Positions 1-11,535 are shown, numbered from the stretch's first letter. The stretch is DNA of 64,000 nt from Aquilaria yunnanensis (GCA_039654915.1 CM077597.1:35004001-35068000), one strand, 5' to 3'. Notes: generated from the sequence alone by a model not told the origin. Made by a program: numbers and translations.

Positions 1-550
1 TCAAGCTTTGACTTTTGGTACCCAAATTTATTTGGGTCCTTGAGGGTTAGCTATAATAATTTTAGTTTCTTTATAACCCATATCAATTTATAGCCAATTT
101 GTGCATGTAGTTTCCTAGTTATATAATTATAAACATAATGACCTTTGTGAATGAACTATACATAGGAGATGAAAATGCACTAACAAACCTATCTCGAAAT
201 TTCTTCTCTTTGACTAAAGGATCATATCCTATGCCCGCTTTGTCACAAACACTTTTTTTAGCACCAAGCAACAAATGAAGTTTTTCTTTACCCTTGAAAA
301 GTTTAGAAAAATTTTGATAACATCAAATTTCTCATATTTTAATTGATCTATTTTTTTCCCAAATATATGGTAATATCCAAATACCTATTCTTCAAGTCAT
401 GTATTTATTTACTTAAAAAAACATTTAAAGCTTTCAATTCAACTTCCTTTTTTACAAGTATTTGAGAATGCTGATATCGATCATTGAAAGCATATTATAA
501 TTCCATAAACTCATTATCAAGAGATAGATGAGTCATTAGAGTAAAGACTT
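1..550 (-). pseudogene. Copia gag C-terminal fragment (element H, distal part)
   Basis: Read on the minus strand, this stretch gives recognisable pieces of a Copia gag C-terminal region in shifting frames. One piece near 470-540 reads DNEFMEL followed by FNDRYQHSQ and a lysine/glutamate-rich segment. Another near 150-270 reads KAGIGYDPLVKEKKF. Near position 1 comes a proline/tryptophan-rich stretch ending WVPK, typical of the gag-protease linker in this group. No frame stays open, so it is a decayed remnant. It is probably the downstream half of the gag whose upstream half lies at 22855-23870, the two having been separated by insertion of gypsy element F. It continues beyond the left edge of the window. 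Confidence 0.6.
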
Positions 551-559
551 GTTACCTTA

Positions 560-1210
560 ATTTGCTTTCTAGCTGCTTTGAACCAAACAAGTAAGGAAGG
601 AGTGGCCCCAAGAGCACCAAAGGACCCCTTGGTGATTAGCTTCAGTCCTATGACAAGGGGGCATGCTTATGAGGTTCAAGCAATACTATCGACCACACAC
701 CACACTCCATGTGAATCTCTTAAGCAATCTAGGTGCATGGGTGTCCAACACCCCAAAATTGTCTTCTGCATTGTCTAATGCACCTATGATTGAAGCCATG
801 CAGTTGGGGAAGCAAACTTGCATGTAAAACCCCAATGAGGCCCAAGAGGCCTCAAATTGAGCCTTACGATGTTCAAGGGGTGCATTCGGGAGTCCTTATT
901 ACCTTTACACTTGTAAAACCTTACAAGGGGCGTAGAAAACACGATTAATATTTTTTCCATGGTGCACAATCCATAAAGAAATACAATTATAGAATTGCTT
1001 ATGCAAGTTATTCTCTTATTTGTTGTTCTTAAACTCTTTGGCACTTTGTGCTTTCTCATCCTTTCCTTATCTCATATTCTTTTCACTTTATTTCCTATCT
1101 TTGCCCAAATTTCTTCCTTCTTTATCAATTCTTATTTTTTGCACTAAATTTGGTGAACTGAAAACATCCATTGGAGCTTGGAAAAGATCTTGGGCAAAGT
1201 ATCATTTTAA
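560..1210 (+). repeat. probable 5' LTR of gypsy element F
   Basis: Inferred from position: it lies between the Copia H gag remnant and a primer-binding site at 1212. Its last bases, around a GGGCAAAG motif, resemble the end of the gypsy LTR at 35320-35759, which carries TTGGGCA and TTTGCCC before its terminus. The start is uncertain and no second copy is in the window. No convincing gene is seen. Confidence 0.4.
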
Positions 1211-1211
1211 G

Positions 1212-1223
1212 TGGTATTAGAGC
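1212..1223 (+). other. primer-binding site of gypsy element F
   Basis: TGGTATTAGAGC matches 11 of 12 bases of TGGTATCAGAGC, the complement of the initiator methionine tRNA 3' end used to prime reverse transcription in many plant LTR retrotransposons. It sits just downstream of the presumed LTR. Confidence 0.6.
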
Positions 1224-1714
1224 ACATGAAGATTTAAAATAGGACAAGTTTATCATTGTTCAAAATTTATCTTTTTCTATTTTGTCTTTATTTATTCATC
1301 TTCTTTGAAGTTCAATTCTATTTGTGTCCTAGTTTTTCTAGATTTTTACCCCAAGCTATCTATTTTGTCAAGAAGACTTCAAGACACCTGAGAAACCTTA
1401 GCTCATGTCCTCAAATTGTTCTTTTTTTCCCTTTCATTCTTTCATCAAATTCATCATAAGTTGTCCAGTTCAAATCTATCTTGTTGTGGTTTGATTTTTT
1501 TTAGATTTATTTAGCCTTTCGGATTCCATATCAAAGTCCATCCAAGTTACTTGGTGTGCAAGTTTTGGTTATCAAGTAGTCTGTGCATTCAAAAAAATGT
1601 AGTTGCTTGAATTTCTTAAATTTCAAGTTTGATATTTCCTAAATGGTTGCAAATTATTGACTTGTTTTTCTTTTTCTTTCTTAGAAAGAAACCTTAAAGT
1701 AATAAGAGGTCCTT
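1224..1714 (+). other. untranslated leader of gypsy element F
   Basis: T-rich sequence between the F primer site and the point where element E inserted. No stable reading frame was found. It continues at 21845 after E, where gag-like sequence starts. The last 5 bases, TCCTT, form one half of the target duplication of E; the other half, at 21840-21844, reads TCCTC. Confidence 0.45.
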
Positions 1715-2400
1715 TGATGCCCTAACACATCATCGATGTAGGACATGTTGGACCTCCAGTAGAGCCTTGCCTGAATGATATCTGCAACACTTGAAGAATG
1801 TGGGTTAGGAGCTCCATGGAGTGTTTTTCCAAGGTAGAGATCTCTGATGCCCAAGTCAGTATATGAGGGAGAAATTGCTAAGAGTAGAGAACAAAAGGAG
1901 AGTGTGTTTTATGTGTATTACCTGGGAGCCTCCCCAAGTATTTATAGGAGGCTTGGAGGAAAAGGCTGTTATACCCAAGTTGAGTAGATCAGGACACATG
2001 GTTGGCTAGATTCGGTCCATACCTTTAGGGAGAAGTGTCTTCAGTTGTCTGTAGGTGGTTATGCTTAGAGGGTAGGGGCATGTGCAAGGTTCCAATTACT
2101 GGCCCCTCAAAACTGTGTATTTATCATATTCCCTTAGGACCCTTCAAGGACTTGAGGCCCTTTCAAGTGTAGGATTTCCTCCGAAGGTGATCAAGGAAGC
2201 TTATCGGTTATAGACTTCTACTTCTGAGGTTGGTCATGTGAAGTTCTAAGGATGGTGTAGAGCCTTTCTCCAAGGTTGGTCGTATTCTGTTCTGAAGGGG
2301 ATGTCAGGTCTTTTCTCTAAGGTTGGTCATATTTTATTCTGAGGGTGGTGTTAGGTCTAACTATTTGAAGGTCCTATGGGTGATAGCCCTTCAGCTATCA
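1715..2400 (-). repeat. 3' LTR of gypsy element E
   Basis: Direct copy of 21154-21839, same length (686 bp), bounded by TG and CA. Conserved blocks include GTAGGACATGTTGGACCTCC near the left end and GTGATAGCCCTTCAGCTATC near the right end. A minus-strand TATA-like TATAAATA lies at 1939-1946. Confidence 0.9.
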
Positions 2401-3270
2401 CATACCCCATTCGAAGGAATTGAAGTTGCATCTTCGGTTCTTATTGTTAGTATTGTGCCCAAAAAGCCAATCATGAGATGATTGTATTTTTGCACATTGA
2501 GTCATGATATTTTATTGAGGCATTAATCCAGCAATTATGTTTGTTGTTTTGTTTCTACGTAACGTAATAAGCATAACTGTAACCCTAGAATAATGATATT
2601 CTTAAACGTCCCTAGTCTAGTATTATTGTGGAGCGGGTTGCAATAATACATAATGACTAGCATATGTGGAGACTAATATGAGATATGTAGTCTACATATG
2701 GGTACAAGTTGGAGAACTTGTGTACTGGACCGACCCACCATGAGAACACTTCATGGATCGTAATATGAGTGTCATAAGTGATTCTCATAGTGATCATGGT
2801 ATATGTAGTCCTTCGACCTAAGATCAGCAAGGTTCCCTACATGTGAGTCACATACTTTGATACTTTCCTTTGTTGCTCGTAACTGAGTGAACTTGAAGGA
2901 GGTCATTGGGTATGTCACATATCATGCGGAGGGATTTGTATGATCAAGATGGGATTTGTCCCTCCTATGTAACGGGAGTGATATCTCTGGGCCCCTTGAT
3001 AGAGTGAGACTTAGAAAATGCATGGCCATGCTCCGATGAGTTGATATATGATATCAATGTCGTCAGTTTAAGTTGGTCTACTCGGTAATCAAGAAACCAA
3101 AGATTGGGCTATACGAGAGTGACACATTCCATGTCTCGTGCTTAGTCTTGATATCTTGGACAAAGGGACAATGGCATATATCGGTGATGATCATAAAGGT
3201 TTAGTCGATTCACCGACAATCTTGTCACTTGGGTAGCAATGATGTGTTGCTAGACACCGCTCATTGCTTA

Positions 3271-3295
3271 TGATCATAAATGTGATTTATGATCA
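3271..3295. other. conserved perfect hairpin in Copia LTR U3
   Basis: TGATCATAAAT (3271-3281) and ATTTATGATCA (3285-3295) are exact reverse complements with a 3-base GTG spacer. It recurs in every LTR copy of this family in the window (near 10168, 28965, 52130 and 53005; one arm has one change near 15915). Confidence 0.8.
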
Positions 3296-3499
3296 TTGCC
3301 AACATGGCAAGAGCCTATTGGGTCGCACACATAGAGCTATTTGGATCATTAGAGTGCATGGGCTAATTATTTGGGTTATGGTTTCACTTTAATTTCATAT
3401 TAATAATGGGCCAAAGAGTTGAGCCATTATTAAGCCAGAAATTAAATCCTAATTGGATTAGGGCTTTGAAACCCATTAGGCCTGGAAGTTGAGTCTCAC

Positions 3500-3507
3500 T
3501 ATAAATA
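3500..3507 (+). promoter_or_regulatory. TATA box of the Copia 5' LTR
   Basis: TATAAATA about 360 bp before the LTR end, in the expected place for the element promoter, so transcription would start near 3530. The same box is in the 3' LTR near 10397. Solo LTR copies have a similar TATAAATACAAC or a variant. Confidence 0.6.
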
Positions 3508-3860
3508 TAACTTTTAAGTGAGAAATTCGTAGGTCTCCTTGCCCTAGCCTCCCAAAAGGACAGCCACACTCTTCTCTTGCAATTCCTTGGAGGACGCAAG
3601 CTAGCACTGCGAGCGCAAGAGAAACGCATCTGCCGGGACGTGGTGGAAGCGTGGTGATCCCGAGAGGCTCGTGTGGATACCATAGAGAGCCTGAACACGT
3701 CAACTGTTCAGGTTTTGTGATTCGACTCTACAGTTGAGTGAGAGATCTCAACCGAAAATTAGGTATGAAATTTTTGAACACCCGGTTTACCCCGTTTCAC
3801 TTGGATCATGGAGGGTTTCGGTTAAATTCCGCTGCGCTGTTTGGCTCCTGAAACCCAACA

Positions 3861-3873
3861 GTGGTATCAGAGC
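3861..3873 (+). other. primer-binding site of the Copia element
   Basis: GTGGTATCAGAGC begins at the base after the LTR terminus. TGGTATCAGAGC (3862-3873) is the exact 12-base complement of the plant initiator methionine tRNA 3' end. Confidence 0.93.
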
Positions 3874-5387
3874 TACTGGTGAAACCCTAAATCGGGATTG
3901 AGTGTTGAATCGCATGATGCTATGTGTTCGATTGGTTTTCGGCCATGATTAATTAGATTGATTCATGATGCATGAAACCGGAATTCGTAATGAACATAAG
4001 AGATATGTGAAGAAACGACACAAATTGGTTAATGAGATTAACCCGAAATTGATAGGTATGAGATACCTATATGGATTAGGATTCTTGCAATAGTTGCAAA
4101 AACCCTAGGTTTGTTCGGATTCGGCCTGTTCGGGCACCGAAAGTAAGGTATTTTTGGTGGCTCGAATGGAGGAGTCTCAGGTGCCTACTTTCTCGAAATA
4201 GAAGATTTCGGGCTAAGCAATTGTAAGACAATTTTTTGCGCCGGGGGGCGCTGCCCCCCACGCCCCCCGCAAGGGCGGCTCCCCTTGACCCCGTCCGCTG
4301 ACCGGTCAACGGAACCACCGCCCGCTGACCGGCCAGCGGGACCACCGTATGCGAAGCGCCACATAAATAAAAACTGGTTAATCAACACGCGAAAATTGGC
4401 ATGCATCTTTGTTGAATGAGATTTGACATGATATGCTGATTGGTGTTTGAAGCATGGTGCATGGTTATAGCCCTTGATTTGTTGTACTTGTAAATACGGC
4501 CTGCGAGTCGTGCCTTTTCTTATCACTCTCATTGTACATTCTCTTCTCACCTTACTCCCCTCGAATGTAACTCGAGGTTTCTATTATTGATGTAATGGTG
4601 CATTATGGGATCATCCAAGGTGGTATGTCCGAGGAGGTGACAACAAAAAGGCAGCCAAGAAAGGAAGAGAAGGAGCTTGTGAAGACTCTTTTCTTTTCTT
4701 AGGCTTTTATGATATTCTCATTGGCTTGAGAATATCGCATAGTTTGGGCTATAACCATGTCACGTTTATTTCTTGTAAGCATGAGATGCATGTTTTATAT
4801 TTGTATGTGATGCATGTATAAAACAACCGGAGATAACAAATTGGTGAGATCAAAAGATAAAAGCCCTCAAACAAATATTAAGTCATTAAATGTGATGCCT
4901 TCCAAATGTTGGCACTCGTCAAGACTTTGATCAACATTAGGTGGGTTTGCCAAAGCAAAGCACCTATGTTCATCTTGGTAAGGCGCGATGGGATAATAGT
5001 GATATCCAAACTGCTAACTTTGGGTTCGACTTAACTAAGTCATCCTAATAGGATTAGGGACTTAGAGGCATAGAGTTGGGCTTAAGTTCATGAGATGAGC
5101 TTGGACAAGTGTTGTTCACCCAACTATCCAAGAGTTGCATAAGATGCAATTGGCAATGAGTTGCCTACCTAAATAGCTGTAACTTGAGAGAAAAGCCAAA
5201 GCTGACTCAGGTTGTGGTCAAATATGGATCTTGGCCCGCTAGAATACCTTAGCGCTGAGGTGTTCCGAAATAATACCGAGGGTTATTATTTTGAGGAAAA
5301 TAGTGGGAGTATCGTTTAATAAAAGACCTTATTAAATGAATTAAAATACATGACTCTTACACTGCATATTTACTGTTGTAGATAACC
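3874..5387 (+). other. untranslated leader of the Copia element
   Basis: About 1.5 kb between primer site and gag start with no convincing coding frame. Unusually long for a Copia leader. It contains the GC-rich palindromic segment at 4239-4347 and presumably the packaging signal. Confidence 0.7.
4239..4347. repeat. GC-rich hairpin and repeated palindromes in the Copia leader
   Basis: A GC-rich island in AT-rich surroundings. GGGGGGC (4243-4249) pairs with GCCCCCC (4253-4259) over a 3-base loop. Two adjacent units of about 26 bp (4295-4320 and 4321-4347) share CCGCTGACCGG and ACCACCG. Each unit is itself a near-palindrome; arms CCCGCTG and CAGCGGG in the second are perfect. Confidence 0.75.
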
Positions 5388-8300
5388 ATGGCACAAAACA
5401 CATCGACACTTTCGTTGCGATCGATCCTTGAGAAGGAAAAACTTAATGGGACCAACTTTCTCAAATGGTACCGAAACTTGAGGATAGTCCTCAAACAAGA
5501 GAGAAAGGCATATGTCCTAGAGCAGCCCATTCCGAATGAGCCTGCTGCCACTGCTCCAAGAGCTGAAAGGGATGCTCACAAGAGGCATTCTGATGATGCT
5601 TTGGATGTTGCATGCCTCATGCTTATTACCATGGAATCTGAGCTTCAGAAGCAACATGAGAACATGGGGGCGTTCGATATGATCGAACATCTCAAAATGC
5701 TTTTCCAAGAGCAAGCTAGGCATGAGAGGTTTGAGACCTCTAAGGCATTGTTTCAGTGCAAGATGTCTGAGGGAAGTCCCGTGGGTCCTCATGTGCTCAA
5801 GATGATTGGGTACATTGAGAATCTTGAGAATTTGGGATTTGCTCTTCAGAAAGAGTTGGCTATCGATGTAGTCTTGCAATCGTTGCCTGAAAGCTACAGT
5901 CAGTTCGTCATGAACTATAACATGAACGACCTAGACAAGTCCCTTCCTGAATTGCTCAACATGTTGAGAACTGCTGAGCAAAACCTTAAGAAGGCTAAGC
6001 CCATTTTGATGGTTCAAAAGGGCAAGGGAAAGGGAAAAGCCAACAAGAAGAAGGATAAAGCTAATGGAAAGTCCAATGCTAGTTCTTCTTCAGCTGCACT
6101 GAAACCAAAGGGTGGTGTGGCAAAGGAAGGGGAGTGCTTCCATTGTAAGCAACCTGGACACTGGAAGCGCAACTGCAAGCTCTATCTTGAAGAACTTGCT
6201 AAGGAAAAGGGAAGTAAGACTTCCACTTCAGGTATTTTTGTTATAGAGGCTAACTTTTCTACTTCCTCATCTTGGGTATTGGATACTGGATGTGGATCTC
6301 ACATTTGTGCAAATGTGCAGGATCTAAGTAGAAGTAGAAGATTGGCCCGAGGTGAAGTGGACCTACGTGTTGGAAATGGAGCAAGGGTTGCTGCCTTAGC
6401 CGTAGGGACTTATGTTCTCACTTTACCTAGTGGATTAGTTTTAGAATTAGACAACTGCTACTTTGTGCCTACTATTAGTAGAAATTTGATTTCTGTTTCT
6501 TGTTTGGACAAGAAAGGTTTTTCATTTATAATAAAGGACAAATGTTGTTCTATTTATTTGAATGAAATCTTTTATGGTAGTGCTCAACTTAGCAATGGGT
6601 TGTATGTTCTAGACCTTGAAGATCCAATCTATAATGTGAATACCAAGAAGGTCAGATTAAATGATTCAAACTCGACCTATCTCTAGCACTGTCGCTTGGG
6701 CCATATAAATGAGACCCGCATATCCAAGCTCCATAAGGATGGACTCTTGGACTCATTTGATTTTGAATCATATGAGACATGTGAGTCATGTTTGTTGGGC
6801 AAGATGACCAAAGCCCCATTCACAGGGCAAAGTGAAAGGGCTAATGACTTACTAGGACTCATACATAGTGATGTATGTGGCCCTATGTCTACACAAGCTA
6901 GAGGAGGTTTCCAATACTTCATTACTTTCACTGATGACTTCAGCAGATATGGCTATGTGTATCTTATGAGACACAAGTCAGAATCCTTTGAAAAGTTCAA
7001 AGAATTCAAGAATGAAGTAGAGAATCAACTCGGGAAGAGTATCAAAGTGCTTCGATCAGATCGAGGTGGAGAGTACTTGGATCGAGAATTCCTTGACTAT
7101 CTGAAGGAGTGTGGTATAGTATCACAACTCACTCCACCAGGTACACCTCAATGGAATGGTGTTTCCGAAAGCAGAAATTGAACTCTGTTAGACATGGTTC
7201 GCTCCATGATGAGTCAAGCTGACCTTCCAAACTCCTTTTGGGGACATGCTCTAGAGACAGCCGCTTGTACACTAAACCGAGTTCCATCTAAATCGGTTCA
7301 AAAGACACGATATGAGATATGGAGTGGGAGGCGTCCTAATTTGTCTTTTATGAAGATTTGGGGCTGTGACGCTTATGTAAAACGTCAATTCTCTAACAAA
7401 CTAGGGCCCAAATCTCAAAAATGTCTTTTTGTTGGGTATCCCAAAGAAACAAAGGGTTACTATTTCTACAATCCCTCTGAGCAAAAAGTGTTTGTTGCTC
7501 GAACTGGTGTCTTTTTGGAGAAAGAGTTTATCTCTAAAGGAACTAGTGGGAGGAAAGTAGAACTTGAAGAAATTCAAGAACAACAAGGAGACATTGAACC
7601 TGAAATGGAACCTGAACAGACACCACAAGATGTTGTGGTTCAAGAGTCTGTTCCTGTAGCACAAAGCCCACGTAGGACTGGTAGGATTCGGCGTGAGCCC
7701 GAGAGATATGGATTTCTCGTGACTCACACCGGTGATGTGATGCTCATGGATCAAGATGAGCCCACAACCTACCAACAAGCTATGTCGGGGAAGTGGCTAA
7801 TGGCCATGAAATCCGAGATGGAATCCATGTATGAAAACCAAGTATGGACTTTGGTTGACCCACCTGAAGGGGTAAAACCCATAGGGTGCAAATGGGTTTT
7901 CAAGAAGAAAACTGACATGGATGGTAATGTGATTACCTTTAAGGGACGATTGGTCGCAAAAGGTTTCAAGCAAATTCATGGTATTGACTATGATGAAACT
8001 TTTTCACCAGTTGCTATGCTTAAATCCATCCGAATTTTGTTTGCTATTGCTGCACACTATGATTATGAGATATGGCAAATGGATGTCAAAACTGCATTCC
8101 TAAATGGAAAGCTACTTGAGGATGTGTACATGACACAGCCTGAGGGTTTTGTCACTCCTGGGAATGCCAATAAAGTGTGCAAATTGCAAAGGTCCATTTA
8201 CGGACTGAAGCAAGCTTCTCGAAGTTGGAATCTTCATTTTGATGATGCAATCAAAGAGTTTGGTTTTATCAAAAATGAAGATGAACCTTGTGTCTACAAG

Positions 8301-9347
8301 AAGGTTAGTGGGAGCACTATTGTCTTCTTGGTGTTGTATGTAGATGACATACTACTCATCGGGAATGACATTCCTGAGCTACAGTCTGTGAAGACTTGGC
8401 TAAGGAAATGTTTCTCTATGAAGGACTTGGGTGAAGCAGCCTATGTGTTAGGCATCAGGATCTATAGAGATAGATCTAGGAAGCTTCTTGGCCTAAGTCA
8501 AAGTACATATATTGACAAGGTGCTAAAGAGGTTTAGCATGCAAGATTCCAAGAAAGGATTCTTGCCCATGTCACATGGTATCACTCTTTCTAGATCTCAG
8601 TGTCCGAGTACAACCGAGGAGAGAGAGCGCATGAGTAAGATTCCATATGCCTCAGCAATTGGATCTATCATGTATGCCATGATATGTACCCGTCCCGATG
8701 TCTCATATGCTTTGAGCATGACGAGTAGGTACCAATCGAACCCTGGTGAAAGTCACTGGACAGCTGTTAAGAACATCCTTAAGTACTTACGAAGGACTAA
8801 GGATGCATTCTTGGTCTTTGGAGGTGAAGATGAGCTCGTTGTAAGGGGTTACACCGATGCAAGCTTCCAATCCGATAAGGATGATTTTAGATCGCAATCT
8901 GGTTATGTGTTTTGTATTGGTGGTGGTGCTGTGAGCTGGAAGAGTTCAAAGCAAGAGACAGTTGCTGACTCTACAACAGAATCTGAGTACATTGCCACCT
9001 CTGATGCTGTGAAGGAGGCAGTTTTGATCAAGAAGTTCATCACTGAACTTGGAGTGGTTCCAAGCATTGTCGACCCGATAGAGCTCTATTGTGACAACAA
9101 TGGAGCAATCGCACAGGCTAAGGAACCTCGATCTCACCAGCGATCCAAACACATACTCCGACGCTATCATCTCATCAGGGAGATCATCGAGAGGGGTGAT
9201 GTAAGGATATGCAGGACTTCGACAGACAGCAACATTGCTGATCCACTGACAAAGCCCCTTACGCAGCAGAAGCATGATAGCCATTCTAGGTCCATCGGTA
9301 TTAGATACATGGATGATTGGCTTTTAGTGCAAGTGGGAGATTGTTAG
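5388..9347 (+). pseudogene. Copia gag-pol polyprotein with two premature stops
   Basis: One continuous frame of 1320 codons would encode capsid, protease, integrase, reverse transcriptase and RNase H. The ATG at 5388 starts a gag of the usual Copia type. The CCHC zinc knuckle (CFHCKQPGHWKRNC) is at residues 250-263 and the protease motif DTGCGSH starts at residue 299. The integrase zinc domain starts near 6687; the core shows SDRGGEY near 7060 and the glutamate near 7165. Reverse transcriptase carries YVDD near 8337. RNase H shows YTDASF, ESEY and DNNGAI. The frame is broken by TAG at 6684-6686, just before the integrase histidine, and by TGA at 7179-7181, just after the integrase catalytic glutamate. 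Both leave the downstream frame unchanged. The true stop lies at 9345-9347, inside the first bases of the 3' LTR. Confidence 0.95.
9331..9341 (+). other. polypurine tract of the Copia element
   Basis: AAGTGGGAGAT ends immediately before the 3' LTR TG. Purine-rich and correctly placed to prime plus-strand DNA synthesis. It also encodes the last residues of pol. Confidence 0.85.
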
Positions 9348-10757
9348 TATTGTGCCCAAAAAGCCAATCATGAGATGATTGTATTTTTGCACATTGAGTC
9401 ATGATATTTTATTGAGGCATTAATCCAGCAATTATGTTTGTTGTTTTGTTTCTACGTAACGTAATAAGCATAACTGTAACCCTAGAATAATGATATTCTT
9501 AAACGTCCCTAGTCTAGTATTATTGTGGAGCGGGTTGCAATAATACATAATGACTAGCATATGTGGAGACTAATATGAGATATGTAGTCTACATATGGGT
9601 ACAAGTTGGAGAACTTGTGTACTGGACCGACCCACCATGAGAACACTTCATGGATCGTAATATGAGTGTCATAAGTGATTCTCATAGTGATCATGGTATA
9701 TGTAGTCCTTCGACCTAAGATCAGCAAGGTTCCCTACATGTGAGTCACATACTTTGATACTTTCCTTTGTTGCTCGTAACTGAGTGAACTTGAAGGAGGT
9801 CATTGGGTATGTCACATATCATGCGGAGGGATTTGTATGATCAAGATGGGATTTGTCCCTCCTATGTAACGGGAGTGATATCTCTGGGCCCCTTGATAGA
9901 GTGAGACTTAGAAAATGCATGGCCATGCTCCGATGAGTTGATATATGATATCAATGTCGTCAGTTTAAGTTGGTCTACTCGGTAATCAAGAAACCAAAGA
10001 TTGGGCTATACGAGAGTGACACATTCCATGTCTCGTGCTTAGTCTTGATATCTTGGACAAAGGGACAATGGCATATATCGGTGATGATCATAAAGGTTTA
10101 GTCGATTCACCGACAATCTTGTCACTTGGGTAGCAATGATGTGTTGCTAGACACCGCTCATTGCTTATGATCATAAATGTGATTTATGATCATTGCCAAC
10201 ATGGCAAGAGCCTATTGGGTCGCACACATAGAGCTATTTGGATCATTAGAGTGCATGGGCTAATTATTTGGGTTATGGTTTCACTTTAATTTCATATTAA
10301 CAATGGGCCAAGGAGTTGAGCCATTATTAAGCCAGAAATTAAATCCTAATTGGATTAGGGCTTTGAAACCCATTAGGCCTGGAAGTTGAGTCTCACTATA
10401 AATATAACTTTTAAGTGAGAAATTCGCAGGTCTCCTTGCCCTAGCCTCCCAAAAGGACAGCCACACTCTTCTCTTGCAATTCCTTGGAGGACGCAAGCTA
10501 GCACTGCGAGCGCAAGAGAAACGCATCTGCCGGCACGTGGTGGAAGCGTGGTGATCCCGAGAGGCTCGTGTGGATACCATAGAGAGCCTGAACACGTCAA
10601 CTGTTCAGGTTTTGTGATTCGACTCTACAGTTGAGTGAGAGATCTCAACCGAAAATTAGGTATGAAATTTTCGAACACCCGGTTTACCCCGTTTCACTTG
10701 GATCCTGGAGGGTTTCGGTTAAATTCCGCTGCGCTGTTTGGCTCCCGAAACCCAACA
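9342..10757 (+). repeat. 3' LTR of the Copia element
   Basis: 1416 bp, matching 2445-3860 with about 7 substitutions seen by eye, all in the distal third (for example TAATAATGGG against TAACAATGGG and GGATCATGG against GGATCCTGG). Followed directly by the target duplication CTTAT. Confidence 0.96.
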
Positions 10758-10762
10758 CTTAT

Positions 10763-11290
10763 CAATCAAGAATATGTTTCAAAAATCATACCCTCAGCGA
10801 GTCGGGCCTGCCCTTGGTCCGAGAACTTTCTCTTGGCAAGGTTGCACCTTCGACATTACTCCTCTTCCTTCTATCAAGCTAGGCTATATGGGTCCGAGAT
10901 CCCTTCTTTTGTCGATGTTGTACTTTCGGCATACTTTTGGGCTTTGTTGCTTCCGTGTTCAGTTTTGGCTAGGTTAAAGCCTCAGTAAAGATGTTAGTTC
11001 AAGCCAAATTCTCCTTTTTGGTGAGGTTACACCTTCAGCACTTGATGTTTTATTTTTTCCTTGGGGCTTTTATTCCTGCCATCTATGAGTAGATCATTTT
11101 ACCTTTACTGACGACTACGCATGTCACCTCAATTTGCACGTTACATAGTTTTAACAGATAAGGGGTCGTCCCCTCATTTCCCATGCTGTGTGACACGTGT
11201 CACCGAATCAGTGGCCATGTTTCCCATCTATTGCATTGGTTACGTCTCTTCGCCTATAGAGGATAGTTATGGCATCCTTTCACTTGCCCT
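10763..11290 (+). other. 3' non-coding part of element E upstream of the antisense gene
   Basis: This is the part of element E next to its 3' LTR, resuming after the Copia insertion. Short frames exist on both strands but none has recognisable domains. On the plus strand it would be the promoter region of the antisense gene. Confidence 0.4.
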
Positions 11291-11298
11291 ATTCAGGC

Positions 11299-11306
11299 TA
11301 TATAAA
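11299..11306 (+). promoter_or_regulatory. TATA box for the antisense gene in element E
   Basis: TATATAAA followed about 30 bp later by a pyrimidine-rich CTCTCTC leader (11340-11375), an arrangement common at plant start sites. It lies about 230 bp before the first plausible ATG at 11536 and on the opposite strand to gag-pol of E. Confidence 0.5.
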
Positions 11307-11535
11307 CCCATCTCTCCTTAAAGGTTCCTTACTTCTTTACTATCTGCTCTCTCTCACTCTCTAGCTCTTCTCCTCTTTTGTGGTGGTTCTGTTGTGGCAG
11401 AGTGATTTCTGGTGACTTTTCTTGGTGGTTTTCTAGTGTGTTTGGAGAGCGAATAGGTTCGTATTTCTTGAAGTTGGTTTTCCTTTCACCTTTCTTTCCT
11501 TAGCAAATTCGAGTTTAGGGTCCTAGATTCCAAAG

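Larger units (their letters stand above)
2445..3860 (+). repeat. 5' LTR of the Copia element
   Basis: 1416 bp, TG...CA ends, same length as 9342-10757 and nearly identical to it. Contains an 11-bp perfect inverted repeat at 3271-3295 and a TATA box at 3500-3507, so U3 is about 1.08 kb long. Confidence 0.96.
2445..10757 (+). mobile_element. nearly complete Ty1/copia retrotransposon
   Basis: Two 1416-bp direct LTRs (2445-3860 and 9342-10757) begin TGTTAG and end CCCAACA. They flank an initiator-methionine primer site (3861-3873), a 1.5-kb leader, one long gag-pol frame (5388-9347) and a purine-rich tract (9331-9341). The 5-bp target duplication CTTAT lies at 2440-2444 and 10758-10762. By eye I find about 7 substitutions between the LTRs, all in the last 500 bp or so, so this is a recent insertion. 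Two premature stops in gag-pol make this copy non-autonomous as it stands. It sits in the 3' part of gypsy element E. Four solo LTRs of the same family occur elsewhere in the window. Domain order integrase before reverse transcriptase establishes Copia; I did not assign the lineage within Copia. Confidence 0.96.

Noticed and set aside
578..778. Plus-strand frame with PMTRGHAYEVQAI, similar to the tail of gypsy pol
   Set aside because: The likeness is short, and the region lies directly upstream of a primer site, where an LTR is expected. A pol tail there would need a second element for which I see no other trace.
3384..3703. Minus-strand frames of 104 and 75 codons, repeated near 10281-10600, 52370-52558 and 53213-53439
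   Set aside because: They lie within the Copia LTR and recur only because the LTR recurs. They run antisense to its R-U5 region and show no domain.
4239..4347. GC-rich segment as organelle or bacterial DNA
   Set aside because: It is inside the Copia leader and made of local palindromes. Nothing resembles an organellar gene.
5357..9284. Minus-strand frames across the Copia gag-pol region
   Set aside because: Shadows of the long plus-strand coding frame.
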